A stretch of 64,000 nucleotides of DNA from Litsea cubeba (lineage: Eukaryota; Streptophyta; Magnoliopsida; Laurales; Lauraceae): positions 60,326,106-60,390,105 of the forward strand of contig CM022949.1 in NCBI GenBank assembly GCA_012931725.1, in the 5' to 3' direction. The notes beneath the pieces are model-generated. The model was given only the letters and a program-made list of their open reading frames with translations, made no database searches and was not told the DNA's origin. The position numbers and the translations under genes are program-made. Below are positions 11,027 to 19,931 of this stretch, in pieces (position 1 is the first letter of the stretch; every line of letters begins with the position of its first letter).

Positions 11027-12031
11027 ATGTCTAGAGAAGGTTCTCCATCACATATGATACCAGCAGTCGGTAGTTCGCCAGACTTCGAGCAGCGTTTCCT
11101 GAGGTTCTTGCAGGCCTTCCTCGTTTCCCAGGAGGCCCAGGCTTCGGCGCAGCAGCAGCAGGCCGAGGATTTTGCCCAATTCCAGACGCAAGTCTTGGAC
11201 ATCATGGACAGAGTGGCTCAGCCAGGCCCAGCGGCGGCATCCGTTCGGGAGGCAGACCCGAACGTCATATTCGAGAGGTTCCTCAAAAGAGGACCGCCTG
11301 AGTTCACTGGCGCCGATGACCCGCTGGTGGCCGACGAATGGATCGTGCGGATGGAGAAGATCTTCAAGGTCTTCGAGTGCACCGGTCAGCAGAGAGTGCA
11401 GTTGGCCGCTTATATGTTTCGGGGAGTCGCGGAGGACTGGTGGAGGACGATTCAGCGTCATTTCGAGGCGATAGGAGACGAGATCGCTTGGACTGCATTC
11501 AGGGCGGACTTCCTTCGGAAGTTCATACCATCTCACGTCAGAGACCGCAAGCTGCGGGAATTTCAGGCGCTGGTGCAAGGCAGCATGACTGTCTACCAGT
11601 ATGAGGTTCGCTTCACCCAGCTTTCTCGTTTTGCAGAGGCCCTGATCACACCTGAGTCCGAGAGGATCCGTCGGTTCGTCGATGGGCTGAGAGACGACAT
11701 TCAGCTTAACATGTCTTGCATTGAGATTCACACTTATGAGGAGGCTTTGAGGAGAGCTTACTGGGCACAGGAGCGTCTGCAGCGGATAGAGGCCAGTCAG
11801 CAGCAGAGGCGAGTTAGAGCCGCCTTGGTCAGACCGCAGCCCTTGCCCATACAGCAGCAGCCATTCCAGAGACAGAGGCCAGCAGGCCAGGCCAGGCAGC
11901 ATCAGTATCAGCGGCAGCCTCAGCAGCAACAGCAGCGTGGGCCCAGAGTATGCTATGACTGTGGGGAGACAGGACACATCTCCAGATTTTGCCCATTCAG
12001 AGGAGGACAGCCTCAGGCCCCGATGCTTTAG
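11027..12031 (+). pseudogene. gag: Tekay-1 gag (truncated by TAG)
   Basis: The ATG at 11027 follows CTCTTAACAG, which resembles a 3' splice site. The product begins MSREGSPSHM and has a capsid-type gag domain (around FLKRGPPEFTGADDPL to FTQLSRFAE), a Gln-rich linker and a zinc knuckle C-X2-C-X4-H-X4-C with outer cysteines at 11951 and 11990. A TAG at 12029-12031 ends the frame where Tekay-2 has CAG at the matching codon. The same frame stays open beyond it into protease, so the element originally had a single gag-pol frame. The nonsense change is a C-to-T. Confidence 0.93.
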
Positions 12032-13060
12032 CTTCCGGCACCACCGAGAGCACCAGCTCCAGCTCCACCCGTTCAGCAGATTGCACCGGCACCCCAGCCA
12101 CCTCAGCAGCAGTACCGTGCCCAGCAGCAGGCACGTGGACCCCAGCAGCCCAGGGGACAGCACTACCAGAGGGGACGATACCAGAGGCCCCATGGACAGC
12201 AGCGACAGCAGCAGAGACCTCAGGCTGTAGGTCAGGCATTTGCACTCACACATGAGGAGGCCGAAGCTGCAGGGAACGTCGTCGAAGGTACTCTTTCTAT
12301 TTGTGATCAGATTGCTAGAGTATTGTTTGATCCTGGTGCGACACATTCCTATGTGTCTTCTGCTTTTGCTTTAGTTCTTGGTGGGGTAGGAGAGGAGTTG
12401 CCTTGCACGCTAGTTGTGTCTACGCCCGTGGGCAAGAGGGTAGTGTGTCAGACTTACCACCCCAGATGCCGAGTGCAGATCGGGGAGTGTATTATGTTTG
12501 CAGATTTGATCGTGTTACCCATGCATGACTTCGACGTTATCTTGGGGATGGATTGGTTGGCCAGATATCGAGCGGTGATGGATTGCTTCGAGAAGATAGT
12601 CAGACTCACCATCGACGGTTCAGACGACACAGTCGAGTTCGTAGGCGAGAAGAAGCCACGCAGTACCAGATTGATTTCAGCACTGAAGGCTGAGAGGCTA
12701 GTGCGATCAGGTTGCGAAGGCTACATTGCATTCATCTCAGAGGACAAGAAGTCCAAGGGAGTCGAGGAGATCCCAGTCGTTTGCGAGTTTCCAGACGTGT
12801 TTCCCGACGAGATCCCAGGATTGCCTCCAGTCAGAGAGATCGACTTCACCATTGAGCTTGTGCCAGGCACCGCACCGATTTCCAGAGCTCCTTATCGCAT
12901 GGCTCCAGCGGAGCTGCGAGAGTTGAAGACCCAGTTGCAAGAGTTGATAGACAAGGGCTTCATCAGACCGAGCATGTCACCTTGGGGAGCACCTGTGCTC
13001 TTCGTGAAGAAGAAGGATGGATCGATGAGGATGTGCATCGACTACAGGCAGCTGAACTAG
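12032..13060 (+). pseudogene. Tekay-1 gag tail, protease and RT N-terminus
   Basis: This continues in the gag frame after the TAG. A Gln/Pro-rich gag tail runs to about 12300. Protease follows with the active-site region FDPGATHSYVSS at about 12326 and VILGMDWL near 12540. RT begins around 12900 (SPWGAPVLFVKKKDGS, CIDYRQLN). A TAG at 13058-13060 ends the frame; Tekay-2 has CAG there. This is the second C-to-T nonsense change in the element. Confidence 0.92.
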
Positions 13061-14089
13061 GCAACGGTGAAGAACAAGTATCCTCTTCCCCGGATCGACG
13101 AGCTTTTCGACCAGCTTCAGGGAGCGCAGTACTTTTCGAAGGTGGACCTGAGATCGGGATATCATCAGCTGCGAGTCAGAGAGCAGGATGTGCAGAAGAC
13201 AGCATTTCGTACTCGTTACGGGCACTATGAGTTCCTTGTAATGCCGTTCGGGTTGACGAATGCGCCGGCAGTGTTCATGGCCCTGATGAACAAGATCTTC
13301 GCCCCGTATCTTGACAGCTTTACAGTGGTGTTCATCGACGACGTGTTGGTCTACTCCAAGTCCAGAGAGGAGCACGAGCAGCATTTGAGGACGTCTCTAC
13401 AGTTGCTACGTGACAACCAGCTGTACGCAAAGCTCAGCAAGTGCGAGTTCTGGTTGGAGCAGGTAGTCTTCCTCGGACATATCATCTCCAGAGACGGCCT
13501 AGCAGTGGATCCAGCAAAGATCGAGGCGGTAGTGAACTGGGAGAGACCGAAGAATGTCACAGAAGTTCGGAGTTTCCTTGGCTTAGCAGGCTACTACCGC
13601 AGATTTGTCAAGAGTTTCTCTTCGATTTCAGCCCCTTTGACCAAGCTGACGAGAAAGGACGTACCGTTCGTATGGACAGATGCATGCGAGGACAGCTTTC
13701 AAGAGCTGAAGGAGAGACTGACGTCAGCACCGATCTTATCTTTACCTTCCGGTACAGGCGATTTCGTTGTCTTCACCGACGCTTCAGGGACCGGTCTTGG
13801 TTGTGTTTTGATGCAGGAGGGCAAAGTCATCGCCTATGGATCACGTCAGCTGAAGGAGCACGAGAAGAAGTATGCTACTCACGACCTGGAGCTTGCAGCA
13901 GTCGTGTTCGCACTAAAGATGTGGCGGCACTACCTCTACGGAGAGAAGTTTGAGGTCCATTCAGATCATCGCAGTTTGCAGTACCTGTTCACTCAGCATG
14001 ACCTCAACAACCGTCAGAGGCGTTGGATGGAGTACATCAAGGATTACGACTTCCCTATCAAATACCATCGGGTAAGGCGAACGTCGTAG
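13061..14089 (+). pseudogene. Tekay-1 RT core and RNase H
   Basis: Same frame, directly after the TAG. It contains the RT core with FIDDVLVYS (from 13331) and the RNase H with FTDASGTGLGCVL and ATHDLELAAVVFALK. One C is missing near 14070 relative to Tekay-2, so the frame shifts and meets a TAG at 14087-14089. An extra T about 30 bases later restores it. Only about ten codons are scrambled between the two changes. Confidence 0.92.
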
Positions 14090-15700
14090 CAGATGCTTTT
14101 GAGCAGGAAGACCGCCCTAGTCAGTTTCCTAGCAGCAGAGGGCGTGTGGACCGATGTCTTCAGTGACTTGGATGTCCAGTTTCAGCCGCTCAGCGACAGA
14201 ATTATGCTTGCTACCATGTCCGCATGGGAACCAGAGTTGCTTGGAGAGGTCAAGGACAGTCAACGCAGCGATCCTAAGCTTGTCAGAGTGATCGAGCAGA
14301 TTGACCAGAGGCCAGAGTTCAGACTGATTGGTGGAGTACTCTACTATCAGGACAGGCTGTGTGTACCAGATATCCAGGAGCTGAAGGACCAGATCTTAGC
14401 AGATGCACACCACAGCAGATATTCGATTCACCCAGGCAGCACCAAGATGTATAGGAACCTGAGGAGCTACTACTGGTGGAACAACATGAAGAAAGAGATT
14501 GCAGGCTATGTGGCCAGATGTCTGACCTGTCAACAGATCAAAGCCGAGCATCAGAAGCCACCAGGGCTACTTCATCAGCTCGAGATACCTCAGTGGAAGT
14601 GGGAGCATATTACCATGGATTTTATTGCAGGACTTCCAGCTACCAGGAGACGCAGTGATGGCATTTGGGTGATCGTGGACAGGCTGACCAAGTCAGCTCA
14701 CTTCTTGCCAGTATCGATGAGAGCAGGACTCGACGTCCTTGCTAAGCTGTACGTGGATAAGATCGTCTCTTTGCACGGAGTTCCAGCTTCGATTGTTTCA
14801 GACCGAGATCCACGCTTCACTTCTCACTTTTGGGATAGTCTTCAGCGAGCTTTGGGTACCAAGTTGGGCTTCAGCACAGCCTACCACCCCCAGACAGACG
14901 GACAGACAGAGCGCACCAACCAGACCTTGGAGGATATGTTGCGAGCTTGTGTCCTAGACTACAAGGAGAACTGGGAGGATTCCTTGCCACTCTGTGAGTT
15001 TGCCTACAACAACAGTTACCACTCAAGCATCAAGATGGCACCGTTCGAGGCATTGTACGGCAGGAAGTGCAAGACCCCAATTTGTTGGGAGGAAGTTGGT
15101 GTCAGGAGTTTCCATGGACCATCTATTGTCGGCGACACCAGTGAGAAGATCCACCAGATAGTGGAGAACCTGAAGATTAGCCGCAGTCGACAGAAGAGCT
15201 ATGCAGACAACCGACGCAGACCCCTCGAGTTCCAGAAGGGAGACCGTGTCTTCCTGAAGGTTTCCCCAGCTCGAGGCACCCTCAGATTCGGCGAGAAGGG
15301 CAAGTTAGCACGGAGGTACGTTGGACCCTTTGAGATCAAGGCCAGGATCGGGGATGTCGCCTACAGACTTCAGTTGCCAGCAGAGCTGTCAGGTGTGCAC
15401 GACGTCTTCCATGTCTCGATGTTGAGGAAGTATGTGGAGGACCCTACCCACATTCTGCACCACCAGCCACTCGACATCCAGCCCGACGCGTCCTACATCG
15501 CCAAGCCAGTCGCCGTCATCGACACCAAAGAGAAGGTGCTTCGGGACCGAACCATTCAGTTCTGGAAGGTTCAGTGGGAGCATCACACTCCGGAGGAAGC
15601 TACTTGGGAGCTACGAGACCAGGTGGCAAGAGATTATCCACATCTTCTACCGCAGGTATGTCCCTACTTGGTTTTTACATTTGGGGACCAAATGTTTTAA
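14090..15700 (+). pseudogene. Tekay-1 integrase and chromodomain
   Basis: The original frame resumes here. It includes the integrase zinc-binding module (SIHPGSTKMYR, CLTCQQIK), the DDE core (HITMDFIAG, SDRDPRF, TDGQTERTNQ with Glu near 14909) and a GPY/F-like module (RRYVGPFEI). The C-terminus has a chromodomain (VQWEHHTPEEATWE) and ends at 15700. In chromoviruses this domain helps direct insertion toward particular chromatin. This segment is undamaged apart from its loss of connection to the upstream frame. Confidence 0.93.
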
Positions 15701-15712
15701 AGGAGGGAGGAA
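15699..15712 (+). promoter_or_regulatory. Polypurine tract of Tekay-1
   Basis: AAAGGAGGGAGGAA lies immediately before the 3' LTR TG and would prime plus-strand DNA synthesis. It is identical to the tract at 28414-28427 in Tekay-2. Confidence 0.93.
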
Positions 15713-17666
15713 TGTGAGACCCCACCCCTGGTGGGCCCTCAATGTGAATTTGAATACTACATATTAGCCTAAGTATTTTAATTATACTAATTATGGGACT
15801 TAGTGAGGGTAGCTATGTATTTTCCTAGGGTTAGACTAGTGGTGTAATTAGTAGAGTCAATAGGGTGTCTTTTGTTATTCTTAGAGTTAGTTAGTTTGTT
15901 AGAGGCCCTAGCTAGAGTTTTGTATTACAATAGGGGGTTTGCACCAAAGAATCTTCTAGAAGCCCACCTAAAGACCTAAATACCCTCTGCCCTAACCCTA
16001 ATCCTATTCTAACCCCAAGGGCAATTTTGTCCCTAACCCAAAAACCCAACCTATATAAACAAAACCCTCCCCCTGCCCTAACAACTACTGTTCATCTCCT
16101 TTTTCCTTTCTCTCCTCTCTTCTTCTTCCCCAATTCCCTCCAACGAACCATCATCTCTCCTCCGATCTCTCTCTTCTTCTCCTCTCGCCCCAGAAATCCT
16201 CGACAGAAGGCCTGCCGAGACCCTGCCTTTTGGTTTCCCTGTGGTTTTCTTTCTTTTCCTTCTACCTTCAATCGATCAAGGCAAGTGCACTGTGCTGGTA
16301 GTTTAGATTGCATGTTTCCTTCCTTTGATTGGCAGTAGAATTTCAATTTGTAATATGTATGTTTAGATCGATCCTTGAGCATGTTTGTTCGGTTCGTTTG
16401 GCCATTGATGGATGGGATTACCTCATTTGGATGATCAATGGCCGGTTGATGATGGGGGGAATGATGTAGGAATGATTTATTTTGCTTCTGTAATGGTCTA
16501 TGGAGAAACCCAGGAGAATTGGGTCACAGGAATGAGTTTCCGGAGATGGGTTCTTGTCATCTCGCAGTATTGAGATCGGAATCGAAGAAGGACCACCCTT
16601 GGTAGATCAGGACCCTACGTCTATGTGAGGGGGCCTGTGCGACCATAGGGTGCTACTTGATCTGGATTCTGATAAGAGGTGGACCACCATTCCTGTGCTT
16701 AATGAAGAGGAGTTGTGTCCTGTCGCAGAACTGGGTTCTGTAACAGAACACAACACTGATAGGAGAGATGGGCAGAGTCCAGCGATGGCCGAGCTCAGCA
16801 TTTGTAGAGCCCAGCGGTTGCCGAGCTCAGCGTTATCGCAGGTCAGCAACTGCCGAACTCAGTACTTGCAGAGCCCAGCGGTTGCCGAGCTCAGCGTTAG
16901 CGCAGCTCAGCAACTGCCGAGCTCAGCACTGGCCGAACTCAGCGATGGCTGGATTCAACACTAGCTGAACTCAGAGTTCTGCCGAGCATAATGGTCGATG
17001 AGATCCGCGTTTAGCCGAGCTAAGTATCTAGGCCGAGCTCAGTGCTCAAAGCCGAGTTCAGTGTTACTGCCGAACTCAGTGTTATGGCCGAACTCAGTGT
17101 TTTACTGAGCTCAGCGCCAGACCGGGTTCCGTGCCAGACCGGACTTCGAGCTTAGCCGAACTCAGTGCTTAACCGAGCTGAGAGCTAAACCAATCTCAAT
17201 GCCTAGCCGAACTCAATGCATTTTCTGAACTCAGTTGGGTGGCCGAACTGAGCTAGGCCCTTTGCCGAGCTGAGCTGGGTGGCCGAACTGAGTATCAATT
17301 GAGCTCCATTGCTTAGCCGAACTCCGAGATGGATTTCCAAAAAGGCGGGATTTCAACAAAGGAGACTAGAACCTGGAACATTCCCTTTAGCCAGAATTCT
17401 TAGTGTGCACGGCCAACTACCCAGGCCAGGGAGTTAGCCGAACTCACAGGAAGTTCTGGACAAACAGGCTTTGCCTGTAGGGTGTTTTTCCTTCTCTGGT
17501 CCCAGTGTGCCGAGCTGACCGCCCAGGCCAGGAGGTCGGCTGAGCACACTGTGTACAGTGACGATCCCCAGATTCTAATTTCTATTGTTGCAATCATATG
17601 TAGGGCCCATTGACCATTCAAATAGACTTCCATCACTGTGCCAGCCACGAGTTAATGGTACGGCTC
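15713..17666 (+). repeat. Tekay-1 3' LTR, truncated (first 1,954 bp)
   Basis: It matches the first part of the 5' LTR with about a dozen differences by eye. Homology stops after ACGGCTC (5' LTR position 9218). The next bases (17667 on) are antisense gene coding sequence of the Tat element. The missing ~1.64 kb of LTR was lost together with an unknown amount of Tat sequence. The promoter half (TATA at 16051-16059) and the short-motif array (16768-17330) remain. Confidence 0.93.
16768..17330 (+). repeat. GCCGARCTCAG short-motif array in Tekay-1 3' LTR
   Basis: This is the copy of the array at 8320-8900, with the same order of units and only a few substitutions. Confidence 0.85.
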
Positions 17667-17854
17667 GACGTGAGTTCGGCCAGAGCCGACGCCAGCCGAG
17701 CAGACTCTTCAGCGCTGGCCTTCTTCAGCCCCTCCATTCCCTTCCGCAGCTCTTCCAGCTCCTTCTTCAGCTTATCCCTCTCGGACTCCAGCTGAGTGAC
17801 CTTCGCAGCGTTCCTATCGCTCCTTCCCACCACGGTCAGGAGCCTCTGCACGTT
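17667..17854 (-). pseudogene. Antisense gene of Tat, coiled-coil exon (interrupted)
   Basis: Read on the minus strand from 17854, the frame is in phase with the splice acceptor and encodes NVQRLLTVVGRSDR followed by a heptad-like Lys/Glu/Leu coiled coil (QLESERDKLKKELEELRKG). Coding similarity ends at 17667 where the truncated Tekay-1 LTR begins; the few codons beyond come from the LTR. The exon should have continued toward the piece at 6827-7263. A + strand frame of 285 codons over 17585-18442 is a shadow of this gene. Confidence 0.65.
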
Positions 17855-17929
17855 CTGCAAATGAAAAAAGTGGGTCAAACCGGGGCAGTCGAGCTAAATT
17901 ACTTGAAGAAGAGCGCTGAGAGCACTTAC
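17855..17929 (-). other. Intron 2 of the Tat antisense gene (75 nt)
   Basis: On the minus strand the donor is TTTTG|GTAAGTGC and the acceptor TTTTCATTTGCAG|AACG, both strong plant sites. The intron has a T-rich 3' end. The exons on both sides are in phase 0 and use the same downstream coiled-coil frame. This is sequence prediction without transcript data. Confidence 0.65.
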
Positions 17930-18866
17930 CAAAAGGTTAGCCTGGATCGCCGAAACCATCAGGCTTTCGTTGTCGAACCTCTCGTGCGTCTCCATGTCTC
18001 GCGGCAGAGCGCAGACTTTGGCGAGAGCTCCGATGACGTCGACGTTCCCCATCAACCGGTCCTCGACATTCAGAGGCTTACCGGGTTGCGTCTCCATCCT
18101 CGGTCTCCATGGCGCTGGGGCAGTTCGAGGTCCGGAAGCCGATCCAGACCCTTGCCCTATCGAGGTGGTGAGCTCTCGGGTCGCCCCACCGGTCGGCTTG
18201 CTGGCTGGTGCACTCTTCTCAGTTGGAGCCTTGACTCCGGGGGCCCGCGCAGGGGTTTTACCCTTCGGAGGCTGTTCAGCCCCCGAGTCCTTCTCCCCCG
18301 CCTTGGACTTCTTTCTGGGCGGGGACCCCTCCTTCGAGCGATCCGGCGAGCGTCGCCGAACTCCCCCGCTCGGAGCGGGGGCAGGAGCAGAAGAAGCGCC
18401 AGCACCCCCCGAGCCCGAAGCTGCGCGGGTACTGGCAGATGATGGCGCCCCAGAAGATGATGACCTCTGCCTGAGCTTGGCCGCCAGGTCCTTACAATTG
18501 GCTCCCTTGAGCTTCCCTCCATGTCTTCTTCCCGATCGGAAGAATAAGCATCCACTATCCGCGTCAAGTTCGGTGGCTCCGAACTAGAAGTGGACGCCTC
18601 GGCACCAGACGCAGCTCGGCTCGCAGCAGGATCGATCAAAGGGATCCCGGCAGGCACGGCAACGGAGACGGTAGGACGATCAGGGTGCGCCTCGTCCACC
18701 TCGTCTACTCCGGTTCTCCTGTAGTGACCACGGTACCTCGGCGAATACCCAAGCAGCTTCCAAGCCGACCTGGTCTCGTGCCCCTTGTATCTCTCAACCC
18801 TATTGACGTCGTCAACGTTCCTCCTCCAGCCTTCACTCACAGCTCGGCGTCGCCTCGCACCTGCCT
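17930..18866 (-). pseudogene. Antisense gene of Tat, middle exon
   Basis: From the acceptor at 18866 the minus strand is open through a basic stretch, SEGWRRNVDDVNRVERYKGHE, a Pro/Ser/Thr-rich section and an Arg/Pro-rich section to a stop at 18157. The reading then continues in another frame (18097 downward, including NVEDRLMGNVDVIGALAKVC and DMETHERFDNESL) to the donor at 17930. One indel near 18100-18170 is therefore likely, making the gene broken in this copy. I know no function for this part. Confidence 0.6.
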
Positions 18867-18948
18867 CTGCACAACAGACAATAAAGGTGTCAGCTCGGCA
18901 TCATCAAAATCAAGCCAAAGCAGGTAAGAGAAAAGAAGCGATGTTTAC
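18867..18948 (-). other. Intron 1 of the Tat antisense gene (82 nt)
   Basis: On the minus strand the donor is CCCAA|GTAAACAT and the acceptor TTGTCTGTTGTGCAG|AGGC. Length and sites fit a typical small plant intron. The downstream exon is open in the phase expected if exon 1 ends one base into a codon. This is a prediction only. Confidence 0.55.
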
Positions 18949-19473
18949 TTGGGACAGTCCCGGGGCGACGTGGGACCATCAGCCTCCTGCTCTCGCCAGC
19001 GCGAACTCCCAGTCCCCCGACACACAGAAGAAAGCTTCTTCGGCATTTTTACTTGAATCTTCCAAGGCCAGGACGAAGCCTCTTCGCTGCGGCTTCACCC
19101 GGAGATAGTATTTTCCTTCCCCAGCCTTGCAGATATCGTAGGTATCCTCAATATCGTGGACACCTAGGTCGGTCCCCAAAATCTCATTCAGCTTCGCCGT
19201 GCCCATGATGACCTTATAGCCATTGGGCATCAGCTGGCACGGGGTAAGGGACCAGGTACTAAGGCAGGCCCTAAGCAATGGGTGCAGAGGAAATCTGACC
19301 CCGCCCTCGATCACGGAGATCAGAGGGAACGGCATCCAGCCACAGGACCAGCGCATCGTGGCATAGTCGACGGAGTCCGCCGGCTTGAGGAGGACTCCCT
19401 CCGGAATATTGAAAGCGGCCCTAAATCTGGCTATGCCCTCTTCAGTATCTAAATCGAACCTAGGGGTGCCCAT
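18949..19473 (-). pseudogene. Antisense gene of Tat, first exon ('putative gypsy type transposon' domain)
   Basis: The minus-strand ATG at 19473 starts MGTPRFDLDTEEGI. The segment GGVRFPLHPLLRACL followed by LTPCQLMPNGYKVI matches my recollection of the plant family called 'putative gypsy type transposon' (Pfam Transposase_28), whose members carry PLHP and QL-x-PN motifs. The continuous frame runs to a stop at 18979. A one-base shift near 18980-19010 would be needed to reach the donor in phase. Despite the family name, no catalytic residues are visible. Its place, antisense and next to the 3' LTR, fits the extra antisense ORFs known in Tat elements. Its role is unknown. Confidence 0.65.
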
Positions 19474-19701
19474 GTCTAAGAAGGGTGACAGTAGAGTTAA
19501 AACCCTAGAAGTCGCGAAACCCCAAGAAAATACTAGACAGAGGCATGAAGCAACTTACAGAGACAAAGGGGCAACTCAAGAACAGATCCGGGCACGTCCT
19601 ATGGTCGTCCTCGCTAGAAAGATCTCGAGCAGCAGAGCAGAAATCAAAGATGAAGGCGAAAGCGAAAAGAAACCAGAAACAAGAAAGGAAGAAGACGACC
19701 C

Positions 19702-19708
19702 TATTTAT
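19702..19708 (-). promoter_or_regulatory. Possible TATA box of the Tat antisense gene
   Basis: The minus strand reads CCATAAATAGGG, about 230 bases upstream of the antisense ATG at 19473. The stretch 19474-19931 has no recognisable coding sequence and, with 32075-32127, once linked this promoter to the nearby 3' LTR. Tekay-2 now separates them. Confidence 0.45.
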
Positions 19709-19931
19709 GGAAAGGGAACCCTCGGCGCGCGCTACTTTCGAAATTCGAAAGGACCGATTTCGCGATCCGCGCCCGTTCCATCAATAAGACAGCGCAACCA
19801 GTGAAGAGGCTACGCGTGTAGCCGTCGATTCGCTTCCCAGGACAGATAGGGCAGAGCATTTATTGCTTCAGAAAAGTTGAAACGACACCAGGCAATGATC
19901 GCCGCATCCCCAGACGAGTTTTCTAGCTTTC

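Larger units (their letters stand above)
7264..17666 (+). mobile_element. Tekay-1: chromovirus (Ty3/gypsy) with truncated 3' LTR
   Basis: It has a 5' LTR (7264-10857), PBS, a gag-pol frame, a polypurine tract and a 3' LTR starting at 15713. Domain order is gag, PR, RT, RNase H, integrase, chromodomain, typical of chromoviruses; the chromodomain and long LTR fit the Tekay/Del clade. LTRs begin TGTGAG and should end GTTACA. The right LTR stops after 1,954 bp and abuts Tat antisense coding sequence at 17667. The left flank (7259-7263, GTCCA) has no partner, as expected if the right end was deleted. It carries two TAG stops and a paired -1/+1 frameshift. By eye the LTR overlap differs at about a dozen positions, so the insertion is fairly young. 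Confidence 0.92.

Noticed and set aside
11048..12346. Minus-strand 432-codon frame opposite Tekay-1 gag
   Set aside because: It mirrors the Gln-rich gag coding strand, is shortened to 263 codons in Tekay-2, and has no domain.
17585..18442. + strand open frame of 285 codons
   Set aside because: It begins in the Tekay LTR and crosses the junction into Tat; it is low-complexity Pro/Arg/Ser on the complement of the antisense gene, which has family-like motifs and splice sites.
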